From Roseitalea sp964606055 (GTDB lineage Bacteria > Pseudomonadota > Alphaproteobacteria > Rhizobiales > Rhizobiaceae), in the NCBI GenBank assembly GCA_964606055.1, contig CAZSFA010000009.1, forward strand, positions 1-37,079: a DNA stretch of 37,079 bases. The letters are read 5' to 3'. The position numbers and the translations under genes are program-made. The notes below the pieces were generated by a model, which saw nothing but the letters and a program-made list of their open reading frames with translations, had not been told where the DNA came from and ran no database searches. Every line of letters starts with the position of its first letter. Within the stretch, counting starts at the first letter, position 1. This document shows, piece by piece, positions 8,503 to 15,811 of the stretch.

Positions 8503-10794
8503 ATGTTCGATCCCAACACCAGCAATGCGCCTACATCGCTGTTGATGCGCGCGCGGCAAAACGCCAAAACCGCGTCCGATCCAGACAGCACAGGCGAACC
8601 GTTGCGGCCGGCGCGATCGTCGCGGCACGGCCAAGGCCGCAATCGGTTGCTCGCCGGTCTTGCGGCGGCCAATGCCAATGAGGCGACTGCTGAACCGACG
8701 GCCGCCGATCGTCCGATTGAAGAGGCCGGCACGCGTCGGTCACGCAAAGCGCCAGCATCAGGCCGCGACACACCGGCGTCACCGCGACAAACGGGGCAGC
8801 GGGACGGGCCAGACGACCACACCGGACGCAATGCGATTGCGACAAGCGACCATTCGGGCGGCAATGGCAGCCTGCTTGATCCGATCGAACTGGCCGGCGC
8901 GATCTGGCGCCGGCGCTGGGGTGTCGTCGCCTGCACACTGATCGGTGCCGCTGTGGGCGTGATCGTCGCGACGTCGTCGCCGACGCGCTTCACGGCCGTT
9001 TCCGAGATTCTGATGGACCCGCGCGAACTCAACCTGATCGAACGCGATCTGGAACGCGAGTTCCTGGCCAACGAGGCCGCGCTCGCCATCATCGACAGCC
9101 GGCTGTCGCTTGTCACCGCACGCCCCGTGCTTGAGCGCGTCATCGAACAGACAAACCTCGATCAGGATCCCGAGTTCAACGGCACCGGCGGCCCGGGTGG
9201 AGGGTTGCTCGACCAGCTTTCGCTGTTCACCGCGCCTGCCGGCGAACCCCGCGCCGCTGCGGCACAGAGCCGGGCAACGCTCGAATCGCTGCGTTCGGCC
9301 ATCAGCATCGATCGCCGCACCCGGACGTTCGTCGTCGACATCGGCGTGGAGTCAGAGAGCCCGCAAAAGGCCGCACTTCTGGCCAACGCGGTCACCGACG
9401 CTTTCATCGCCCAGCAATCGGCGGTCTCGGCCGAGCGGGCCGGCGAAGCCAACGCCGCGCTGACCGAACGGCTGGCAACGTTGCAGGCCGATGCCGAAAC
9501 GGCCGAACGCCGGCTTGCGGCCTTTCGCGCCGACAACGGCCTGATCCAGACCGAGGGACGCCTGGTCACCGAAGACGAGCTGACGCTCGCGACCGCGCAA
9601 CTGTCCGAAGCGCGCGCGGCGACGATCCAGGCGCGATCGCGCGCCGAAGCCGCGCAGGCCAGCACCGTCGAAGCCGTGATCGACGGTTCGCTGCCCAACG
9701 ATCTGGTCACGCCCGCGCTGACGACGTTCCGAGAGCAGTTCGCCTCGCTGCGCCAGGGCGCTGCCCAGCTCGAAACGCAGCTCGGCCCGCTCCATCCAAG
9801 GCTCAACAGCGCGCAGGCATCGGTGGATTCGGCGCGCCAGGACATTGCCGCCGAGTTGCGCCGCATCGTCGCCGGCACGCAATCGGAACTGCGCCAGGCG
9901 GTGCAGGCCGAACAGGAGACGGCTGCGCAGGTGGCCCGCGCCAAGGCGGCGATCAGCAATCAGGGCGAAGCGGTCGTCACGCTGCGCGATCTGGAAAGCG
10001 ATGCGCGTGCGGCGCGCGCGATCTATGACGGTGCGCTGTTGCGCGCACGCGAAACCGGCGAGATCGAGGCGCTTGGCACGATCAACGCGACGGTGCTGGC
10101 GCAGGCCGAGGCGCCGCTGGATCCGTCATCGCCATCGCGCCGGGCGATCGCCGCTGGTTTCACCGTGGCCGGGTTCATCATCGGCATGGGCCTTGCCGTG
10201 CTTGCCGGTCTTGTCGCCAGTCTGCGCCCCAACGGCCGCACCGACACCGCCGACGACGGCCCCGCACCGAGTTCGCCTGACGACAGACGCTCCCCCCGAA
10301 AACCGAAACGGGATTCGAACGCCATGTACCCGACATACCCGCCCCATCCGACCCAGCCCGCACCGCAGCAACCGATGGCGGCGCAGCCGCCGGTCGCCGT
10401 GCCGCAACCTCACCCCGCTCCGCAGCCAGCCTATGGCTATGGCGCTCAACCGCCAGCCTACCCGGCCGCGCCCCCGCAACCGGTCATGGCGCAGCAACCC
10501 GCCTATGCGCCGGCACCGGCGCCAGCGGCGATGGCCTATGCGCCTTACACGCCCGCTCCCACGGTCGCCGCGTTCGCACCGGCAGCGCCCGCCGGTGCAT
10601 GGCCGCAACCGTCGCCTTACGCCACACCACAGGTCGCACCGGTTCCGGTCGCGCCGCCAGCCTATCCGGCGCCGTCTCGGGCCGCGCCCTATCACGAGGC
10701 CGAGATGGAAGCGCTGCGCCAGTCGGTTCGCGAAATCCGCGAAGTGCTCGATGAGATGACATCGCGGCGCGACAACGTTCGACGGTTCGGCTGA
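8503..10794 (+). CDS. Wzz/GumC-like exopolysaccharide chain-length/transport protein with proline-rich tail
   Basis: A 763-residue inner-membrane polysaccharide co-polymerase. The order is: a disordered hydrophilic N-terminus (1-120); a Wzz domain with first membrane helix near 137-158 (WRRRWGVVACTLIGAAVGVIV); a long periplasmic coiled-coil region (about 200-530) with the GNVR-type stretch LRDLESDARAARAIYDGALLR; a second membrane helix near 546-572; and a cytoplasmic tail of about 190 residues. The tail is rich in Pro, Ala, Gln and Tyr and ends in a short charged helix (MEALRQSVREIREVLDEM). There is no Walker A, so unlike Wzc or ExoP it lacks a tyrosine autokinase domain. It would set chain length and link polymerisation to export. 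It is followed by a terminator and folD. Confidence 0.87.
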   Translation: MFDPNTSNAPTSLLMRARQNAKTASDPDSTGEPLRPARSSRHGQGRNRLLAGLAAANANEATAEPTAADRPIEEAGTRRSRKAPASGRDTPASPRQTGQRDGPDDHTGRNAIATSDHSGGNGSLLDPIELAGAIWRRRWGVVACTLIGAAVGVIVATSSPTRFTAVSEILMDPRELNLIERDLEREFLANEAALAIIDSRLSLVTARPVLERVIEQTNLDQDPEFNGTGGPGGGLLDQLSLFTAPAGEPRAAAAQSRATLESLRSAISIDRRTRTFVVDIGVESESPQKAALLANAVTDAFIAQQSAVSAERAGEANAALTERLATLQADAETAERRLAAFRADNGLIQTEGRLVTEDELTLATAQLSEARAATIQARSRAEAAQASTVEAVIDGSLPNDLVTPALTTFREQFASLRQGAAQLETQLGPLHPRLNSAQASVDSARQDIAAELRRIVAGTQSELRQAVQAEQETAAQVARAKAAISNQGEAVVTLRDLESDARAARAIYDGALLRARETGEIEALGTINATVLAQAEAPLDPSSPSRRAIAAGFTVAGFIIGMGLAVLAGLVASLRPNGRTDTADDGPAPSSPDDRRSPRKPKRDSNAMYPTYPPHPTQPAPQQPMAAQPPVAVPQPHPAPQPAYGYGAQPPAYPAAPPQPVMAQQPAYAPAPAPAAMAYAPYTPAPTVAAFAPAAPAGAWPQPSPYATPQVAPVPVAPPAYPAPSRAAPYHEAEMEALRQSVREIREVLDEMTSRRDNVRRFG

Positions 10795-10829
10795 CGCCCG
10801 TCCGCCGCGACAAAATCCCGTCATCGATC

Positions 10830-10863
10830 AAAACGGTGTCGCCTGCGGCACCGTTTTTGTTTT
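10830..10863 (+). terminator. Rho-independent terminator after the Wzz-like gene
   Basis: A hairpin with arms AAAACGGTG (10830-10838) and CACCGTTTT (10849-10857), extendable inward with one mismatch, is followed by a T-rich stretch (TGTTTT). It sits 36 bp after the Wzz-like stop and 31 bp before the folD start, so it ends the polysaccharide transcript and separates it from folD. Confidence 0.8.
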
Positions 10864-10893
10864 AAGCGGGCGGCAACGGGATTGGGGCAACGC

Positions 10894-11796
10894 ATGACTG
10901 CGCAGATCATCGATGGCAAGGCGGCCGCGGCCGAGGTCACACAAGCGGTTCGCACCGCGTCCGAAGCCTTGCGGGCCGAGACCGGCATACGGCCCGGGCT
11001 GGCGGTGGTGATCGTCGGCGAGGACCCCGCGTCCAAGGTCTATGTGGCGGCCAAGGGCCGGACGGCGCGCGCGTGCGGTTTCCACTCGGTCGAACATGCC
11101 CTGCCCGCTCAAACCGATCAGGCGACGCTGCTCAAGCTGGTGGCCGACCTCAACGCCGATTCGGCAATCCACGGCATCCTGGTGCAGTTGCCGTTGCCCG
11201 GCCAGATCGAAGAGGGCGCGGTGATCCAGGCGATCGACCCGCAAAAGGATGTCGACGGGTTCCACTTCAACAACATCGGCCGGCTGGTGAGCGGCCATGG
11301 CGCGAGCGGCTTCGTGCCATGCACGCCCGAGGGCTGCCAATACCTGATCAGACGCACGCTCGGCGCCGATCTTTCCGGCCGACACGCGGTCGTCATCGGG
11401 CGGTCGAACAATGTCGGCAAGCCGATGGCGCATCTGCTGCTTGACGCCAATGCGACCGTGACGATCGCGCATTCGCGGACGGCCGATCTTGCCGCATTGT
11501 GCCGACAGGCGGACGTGCTGGTGGCGGCAGTCGGCCGCGCCGGGATGGTCAAGGGCGACTGGATCAAGCCCGGTGCGACAGTGATCGATGTCGGCATCAC
11601 GCGCCTGCCGGCTCCCGAAAAAGGCGAGGGCAAGACCCGCCTCGTCGGCGATGTGGACTTCGCCGCCGCCGCGTCCATCGCCGGCGCCATCACGCCGGTT
11701 CCCGGCGGCGTCGGGCCGATGACCGTCGCCATGCTGATGGCCAATGCGTGCCGGGCCGCCTATCGCGCGGCCGGAAAAGACGTTCCGGCCTTCTAG
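10894..11796 (+). CDS. folD: bifunctional methylenetetrahydrofolate dehydrogenase / methenyltetrahydrofolate cyclohydrolase
   Basis: Interconverts 5,10-methylene-, 5,10-methenyl- and 10-formyl-tetrahydrofolate in cytoplasmic one-carbon metabolism. At 300 residues it has standard length. Seen in order: SKVYVAAKGRTARACG with the Y-x3-K active-site pair, HGILVQLPLPGQI, the folate-region DPQKDVDGFH, PCTPEGC, the NADP-binding VIGRSNNVGKPMA, and the C-terminal TPVPGGVGPMTVAMLM. The ATG at 10894 (MTAQIIDGK) is chosen over a TTG 12 bases upstream, matching how the family begins. It stands directly after a terminator, so it must have its own promoter in the short gap or depend on read-through. The AraC-type regulator gene follows about 75 bp later. 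Confidence 0.97.
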   Translation: MTAQIIDGKAAAAEVTQAVRTASEALRAETGIRPGLAVVIVGEDPASKVYVAAKGRTARACGFHSVEHALPAQTDQATLLKLVADLNADSAIHGILVQLPLPGQIEEGAVIQAIDPQKDVDGFHFNNIGRLVSGHGASGFVPCTPEGCQYLIRRTLGADLSGRHAVVIGRSNNVGKPMAHLLLDANATVTIAHSRTADLAALCRQADVLVAAVGRAGMVKGDWIKPGATVIDVGITRLPAPEKGEGKTRLVGDVDFAAAASIAGAITPVPGGVGPMTVAMLMANACRAAYRAAGKDVPAF

Positions 11797-11871
11797 CGGT
11801 CCTTGCGCGGCCACAGTTTTGCGGCCAAGTTCGCCGCCGATCTTCGGATGGTCGGTGAACCGGGAACGGCC

Positions 11872-12831
11872 ATGACGCCCCAAAACGCCCAGCGGCACTT
11901 CGCCTTCATCCTGGCGGAGAGTTTTTCGATGTTCTGCATGTCGGCCGCCATCGACGCGCTGCGCGTGGCCAACGACAAAGCGGGACAACCGTTCTACCGG
12001 TGGACCTGCGTCTCCCATGACGGACAGCGGGTGCGCGCCTCCAACGGCATCAGCCTTTGGCCGGACCATTCGGTCGGCGACCTGCCGCCCGCCGACATCA
12101 CATTCATCGTCGCATCGACATCGATCGACTTTCCGGGCCGCGCCCGGATCATCGAAACGCTGCGCGGGCTGGGCCGGCGGGGCGCCAAGCTGGGCGCGCT
12201 CTCGGTGGGCAGCCACGTGCTGGCGCTCGCGGGCCAGCTCGAAGGCCGGCGCTGCACGATCCATTGGGAAAACCGCGGCGCGTTCCGCGAAGCCTTCCCG
12301 GACATCGAATGCACGGCCAATGTCTTCGAGATCGACCGCGACCGCTACACCTCCGCCGGCGCGACCACCGGCATCGACCTGATGCTCGAGATCATCCGCG
12401 CCGACCTTGGCGCCGACATCGCCGAAAAGGTGGCGAGCAGCGCCCAGACCGAGCGCGTGCGCAGCCATCACGATCGTCAGCGGATCGGCCCGGAACCGGA
12501 TCTGAACGTAAAATCGGAAAAGCTCAGCCGCCTGACGGCGCTGATGGCCGACAATCTGGAAGAGCCGCTGACGGCGGGCGAACTTGCCGGATCGGTGCAA
12601 TTGTCGGTGCGGCAGGTGGAGCGGCTGTTCCTCAAGCATCTCAACTCGACGCCGCGGCGCTATTACATGACGCTCAGGCTCGAGCGCGCCCGGCAACTGC
12701 TGCGCCAGACGCGCATTCCGGTGCTCGATGTGGCCTTGTCGACCGGCTTCACCTCGCAGTCGTATTTCGCGCAGTGCTACCGGCTGCAGTTCGGCCGTGC
12801 GCCCAGCCAGGAACGCCGGCGGCCCGACTGA
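11872..12831 (+). CDS. GlxA family transcriptional regulator (DJ-1/PfpI-like domain plus AraC HTH)
   Basis: A cytoplasmic DNA-binding regulator of 319 residues. The N-terminal two-thirds is a DJ-1/PfpI-type glutamine amidotransferase-like domain (HFAFILAESFSMFCMSAAIDALRVAN, then GALSVGSHVLALAGQLEGRRCTIHWEN). The C-terminal 100 residues carry a double AraC helix-turn-helix (AGELAGSVQLSVRQVERLFLKHL and VLDVALSTGFTSQSYFAQCYRLQFGRAPSQER). Proteins of this build include GbdR, CdhR and ArgR-type activators of betaine, carnitine and amino-acid catabolism, but the effector cannot be assigned here. The ATG at 11872 is preferred; ATG 11848 and TTG 11803 are also in frame. The nearby genes are unrelated to betaine catabolism, so its targets may lie elsewhere. 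Confidence 0.9.
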   Translation: MTPQNAQRHFAFILAESFSMFCMSAAIDALRVANDKAGQPFYRWTCVSHDGQRVRASNGISLWPDHSVGDLPPADITFIVASTSIDFPGRARIIETLRGLGRRGAKLGALSVGSHVLALAGQLEGRRCTIHWENRGAFREAFPDIECTANVFEIDRDRYTSAGATTGIDLMLEIIRADLGADIAEKVASSAQTERVRSHHDRQRIGPEPDLNVKSEKLSRLTALMADNLEEPLTAGELAGSVQLSVRQVERLFLKHLNSTPRRYYMTLRLERARQLLRQTRIPVLDVALSTGFTSQSYFAQCYRLQFGRAPSQERRRPD

Positions 12832-12929
12832 CGGGCCCGCGAACCGACGGCCGCGACCCGATGCGATGTGCTGCCGCAGCCCACGTGTCGTTCTTGCGCC
12901 GGACCGCCAATTGGTGGACAAACCGACCG

Positions 12930-13325
12930 ATGTCGTGGCGCAGCTTCAAGTCGATCCGTCACCGTGGAGCGTTCGTCACGCGCCTGCTGCTGATCGGCGT
13001 GCTGGTCGCGGCCGCGTTTGCCCACCGCCCGTTCGCCCATCCGTCCGGACTGTCGACGCTGGCACTGGCGCAATATGTGCTGCCGGACGGTTCGCTGCCG
13101 GACCTGTGCCTCACCGGCACGGGCCAAGAGCACGCGCACGAGCATTGCCCGTTCTGCCTGATCGCCGGATCGTCCGCACCGCCACCGCCCGTCGACACGC
13201 TTGGCGGCACACCGCTCCTGGCATCGCTGTCCGGCACCACCGGACTGCGCATCGGCCCGCCGATCTGCCCGGCCTGCCTTGCGACCTTCCCGTCGCGCGG
13301 GCCGCCGGCGCCGGTGCCGGCCTGA
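12930..13325 (+). CDS. DUF2946-like small membrane/periplasmic protein
   Basis: A 131-residue protein with an N-terminal hydrophobic segment (FVTRLLLIGVLVAAAFAH) that may be a membrane anchor or signal, then a His/Cys-rich stretch HAHEHCPFCLIAG and a later CPACLATF. The CPFC motif after a hydrophobic N-terminus is the mark of the DUF2946 family, which often sits with copper genes; function is not established. The next gene encodes a PCu(A)C copper chaperone, 83 bp away on the same strand, supporting a copper-related role. The ATG at 12930 is preferred to the in-frame ATG at 12861 because the residues between look like read-through of non-coding sequence. No distinct promoter was seen. Confidence 0.7.
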   Translation: MSWRSFKSIRHRGAFVTRLLLIGVLVAAAFAHRPFAHPSGLSTLALAQYVLPDGSLPDLCLTGTGQEHAHEHCPFCLIAGSSAPPPPVDTLGGTPLLASLSGTTGLRIGPPICPACLATFPSRGPPAPVPA

Positions 13326-13408
13326 CGCGGGCGCTTCGCCCAAAACCTGACATCTCCACGGCCGATGCGACGCGCGAGACGCGCCCGGTCGTTTGCAAAG
13401 GACCCACC

Positions 13409-13924
13409 ATGTTCAAGACACTGACCCTGGCCGCCATCGCCGCACTGGCCATGACCGGGACGGCCATCGCCCACGACCACCAGGCGGGCGACCTCTTCAT
13501 CGGTCATCCCGTCGCCCGCGAGACGCCGGCGAACGCCCCGGTCTCGGCCGGCTACATGACCATCCGCAATGAGGGCGAGACCGCCGACCGGCTGATCGGC
13601 GGTTCGGTCGGCTTTGCCGGCACCGTGGAAATCCATGAAATGTCGATGGACGGCGATGTCATGCGGATGCGCGAGATCGAAGGCGGCATCGAGATCCCGG
13701 CCGGCGAAGAGGTCAAGCTGGTGCCGGGCGGCCTGCATGTCATGTTCATGGACATGCGGCAACGGCTCGAAGCGGGCCAGGAGCACACCGGCACGCTGAC
13801 GTTTGAAAACGCCGGCGATGTCGACGTCGTCTTCCATGTCGAGACGCTCAGCCAGATCCGCGAAGCGATGGACAACGGCATGCATCACGGCCACGACGAG
13901 ATGCACATGCACACGTCCGAGTAG
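13409..13924 (+). CDS. copper chaperone PCu(A)C
   Basis: A 171-residue periplasmic copper-binding protein, which in this family delivers Cu(I) to the CuA or CuB site of cytochrome c oxidase. A signal peptide (residues 1-21, ending TAIAH) precedes the cupredoxin-like domain. The copper ligands of the family pattern are in place: His76, Met87, His110 and Met112, the last two in GGLHVMFMDM. The C-terminal tail (MHHGHDEMHMHTSE) adds further His/Met residues that could bind copper. It lies downstream of the DUF2946-like gene in the same direction, and 38 bp from the convergent CDF gene. Length and motif spacing are normal. Confidence 0.93.
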   Translation: MFKTLTLAAIAALAMTGTAIAHDHQAGDLFIGHPVARETPANAPVSAGYMTIRNEGETADRLIGGSVGFAGTVEIHEMSMDGDVMRMREIEGGIEIPAGEEVKLVPGGLHVMFMDMRQRLEAGQEHTGTLTFENAGDVDVVFHVETLSQIREAMDNGMHHGHDEMHMHTSE

Positions 13925-13962
13925 CGCTGCCTTGCGCGGGCGTCCGGCGGATGCCGGGCGCC

Positions 13963-14592
13963 TCATCGGGCTGCGGCGAGCCGTGATTGCTGCTTTTCGG
14001 CCAGCGCCTGACGGATGATCTGTTGGGCCGAGGACAGGAACAGGCCGGCCATGAGCGTTGCGACGATCAGATCGGGCCAGCCGGTGGCCGTGCCCCAGAC
14101 GCCGAGCGCGGCGAACATGACGGCGACATTGCCGATCGCATCGTTGCGCGAACACAGCCAGACCGAGCGCACATTGGCGTCGCCGTCCTTGTAGGCGACC
14201 AGCAGCAGGACGCTCGCCACATTGGCCGCCAGCGCAAGGAACCCGATCGCGCCCATGATCGGGGCGGACGGCACGCCAACCACGAACACCTGATGGATCG
14301 TCGAGCCCAACACCCACAGGCCCATCGCCATCAGGCTCGCACCCTTGAAAAGCGCCGCATTGGCACGCACCGACAACGACGAGCCAATGACGGCAAGCGA
14401 TATGCCATAGGTGAGCGCGTCGCCGAAGAAGTCGAGGGCGTCCGCCTTCAGCGCCTGCGAACCGGCCAGGAAGCCGGCACTCATCTCGACGGCGAACATC
14501 ACCGCGTTGATCGCGATCACAGCCCAGAGCCGACGCTTGTAGTCGGTCGACATGCCATCGAAGGGCCGGGAACCGGGGTTGCAGCAGGCCAT
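13963..14592 (-). CDS. cation diffusion facilitator family metal transporter (short form)
   Basis: A 209-residue inner-membrane metal/proton antiporter with about six membrane helices and no C-terminal cytoplasmic metallochaperone-like domain, so shorter than typical CzcD/FieF (about 300). The first metal-site motif is DALDFFGDAL, giving Asp-x3-Asp where zinc exporters have His-x3-Asp. The second is CSRNDAIGN, giving Cys-x3-Asp where His-x3-Asp is usual. The N-terminus (MACCNPG) adds a Cys pair that could capture metal. The ATG at 14592 follows AAGGAG at 6 bp. It is transcribed divergently from a MerR-type gene through a MerR-type promoter, so metal-induced efflux is the likely role. Which metal is not certain; the ligands argue against a plain zinc exporter. 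Confidence 0.85.
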   Translation of the reverse strand: MACCNPGSRPFDGMSTDYKRRLWAVIAINAVMFAVEMSAGFLAGSQALKADALDFFGDALTYGISLAVIGSSLSVRANAALFKGASLMAMGLWVLGSTIHQVFVVGVPSAPIMGAIGFLALAANVASVLLLVAYKDGDANVRSVWLCSRNDAIGNVAVMFAALGVWGTATGWPDLIVATLMAGLFLSSAQQIIRQALAEKQQSRLAAAR

Positions 14593-14621
14593 GCCATGCT
14601 CCTTGTGTGCCGTTCGACCGC

Positions 14622-14652
14622 AACCTAGTATCTCGAGCCACTAGAGGTTCAA
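14622..14652 (-). promoter_or_regulatory. MerR-type promoter/operator for the CDF gene
   Basis: On the minus strand a -35 TTGAAC (14652-14647) is separated by exactly 19 bp from a -10-like TAGGTT (14627-14622). A dyad CTAGT-N10-ACTAG (14625-14644) with a central CTCGAG lies in the spacer. A 19-20 bp spacer holding a dyad is the hallmark of promoters activated by MerR-family DNA untwisting. The CDF start is 30 bp downstream; the regulator starts 12 bp beyond the -35 in the other direction, so autoregulation is likely. Confidence 0.75.
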
Positions 14653-14663
14653 GGAGCCCGGTG

Positions 14664-15077
14664 ATGTATTCGATTGGTGAGTTGTCGCGGCGCACCGGCG
14701 TCAAGGTGCCGACCATTCGGTATTATGAGCAGATGGGCCTGATCGCGCCGACGGCGCGCACGTCCGGCAACCAGCGCCGCTACGACGCGGACGGTCTGGC
14801 GCGGCTCGGCTTCATCCGCCACGGGCGTGATCTGGGCCTGTCGATCGAGGCGATCGGCGAACTGATCGACCTGTCACGTCACCCCGAACGATCGTGCGCC
14901 GACGTGCATCGCATCGCCCGCGAGCATCGCGCCGCCATCCACGCGCGCATCGAGAGCCTTCGGCGGCTGGAGGCCGAGTTGGGCCGGATCGAGACCATGT
15001 GCGACGCCCGCACCGTGGGCGACTGCCGCATCATCGAGGCGGTGTCCGATCACGGCCTGTGCACGGGCGAGCATTAA
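14664..15077 (+). CDS. MerR family metal-responsive regulator (ZntR/CadR-like)
   Basis: A 137-residue dimeric DNA-binding regulator that would repress and, with metal bound, activate the divergent CDF gene. The N-terminal winged helix is clear (YSIGELSRRTGVKVPTIRYYEQMGLI, then RRYDADGLARLGFIRHGRDLG), followed by the dimerisation helix. Metal-site cysteines sit at 78, 113, 121 and 133 with His in between, close to the Cys79/Cys114/Cys124 pattern of ZntR and the CadR/PbrR group. The ATG at 14664 follows AAGGAG at a good distance; the GTG at 14661 is an alternative. The inducing metal may be Zn, Cd, Pb or Co; copper-sensing CueR members have a different two-cysteine loop. Confidence 0.9.
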   Translation: MYSIGELSRRTGVKVPTIRYYEQMGLIAPTARTSGNQRRYDADGLARLGFIRHGRDLGLSIEAIGELIDLSRHPERSCADVHRIAREHRAAIHARIESLRRLEAELGRIETMCDARTVGDCRIIEAVSDHGLCTGEH

Positions 15078-15091
15078 GGCCGATCACGCGG

Positions 15092-15811
15092 TCACGGCGC
15101 CCAGAACAGGTGCACGGGCGCCCTTTGCTGATGCAGAACGGCGCGGACGGGCATCTGCGAGACGTCGGTCCCGGCAAGCGCACTGTCCAGGACGGATCGC
15201 TTTTCGGCCCCTTCGATGTGGATGGCGACAAAGCGCGCGTCGAGGATCGGCCCGAGCGTCAGGGTGAGACGGGGCTCGCCCGCCGCCTCGGCATAGAGCG
15301 CGATCACCTTGCGATCCGCGTCGGCATCGAGCGCGTCGGCCAGCGTGTCTCCGCCGGGAAAGAACGAGGCCGTATGCCCGTCCGTGCCCATGCCCAGGAC
15401 GCAGGCATCGAGGCGATGGCCATCCTGCTCGAACGCGATCTGCGACAGTCGCGCGCATTCGGCGGGCGTGTGGGCATCGACCACATAAGGTACGAAGCGG
15501 GCATCGGCGGCCCGGTTCTGCAGAAGATGCCGACGCACCAGACCGGCATTGGCGCGCGCATGACCGGGCGGCACGAGGCGCTCATCGACCAGCATGATCG
15601 TCACCGACGACCAGGCGAGATCGGCACGCGAGAGAGCCTCGAAGAACCGCCTTGGCGTGGAGCCGCCCGACACGGCCAGCGAGGCATGGCCGCGCGTGGC
15701 GACGCCGCCGGCCAGCTTGGCCGCCACGCCGGCCGCCAGCGCTTCGGCCAGTTGCTCGCGCGCCTGGTAGTCATGGCGGTGCAACGCGCCCACCGGGTCA
15801 GGTGCTTTCAT
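15092..15811 (-). CDS. pgl: 6-phosphogluconolactonase (DevB/SOL type)
   Basis: Hydrolyses 6-phosphogluconolactone to 6-phosphogluconate in the cytoplasm, second step of the oxidative pentose phosphate and Entner-Doudoroff routes. The 239-residue protein has the DevB-type landmarks: HASLAVSGGSTPRRFFEAL, IMLVDERLVPP, and VLGMGTDGHTASFFPG with the catalytic His. It starts 14 bp before the end of zwf on the same strand, so the two are translationally coupled. The downstream partner edd, often third in such operons, is absent: the next gene is the convergent MerR gene. Confidence 0.95.
   Translation of the reverse strand: MKAPDPVGALHRHDYQAREQLAEALAAGVAAKLAGGVATRGHASLAVSGGSTPRRFFEALSRADLAWSSVTIMLVDERLVPPGHARANAGLVRRHLLQNRAADARFVPYVVDAHTPAECARLSQIAFEQDGHRLDACVLGMGTDGHTASFFPGGDTLADALDADADRKVIALYAEAAGEPRLTLTLGPILDARFVAIHIEGAEKRSVLDSALAGTDVSQMPVRAVLHQQRAPVHLFWAP

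Noticed and set aside
8503..10794. Possible bacterial tyrosine kinase fused to the Wzz domain
   Set aside because: No Walker A, A' or B motif after the second membrane helix; the tail is low-complexity.
10828..12921. Minus-strand frame of 697 residues opposite folD and the GlxA-type regulator
   Set aside because: No family features; both plus-strand genes are certain.
12959..14716. Minus-strand frame of 585 residues through the PCu(A)C and CDF region
   Set aside because: The CDF protein is encoded in a different minus frame and PCu(A)C on plus; this frame has no domain.
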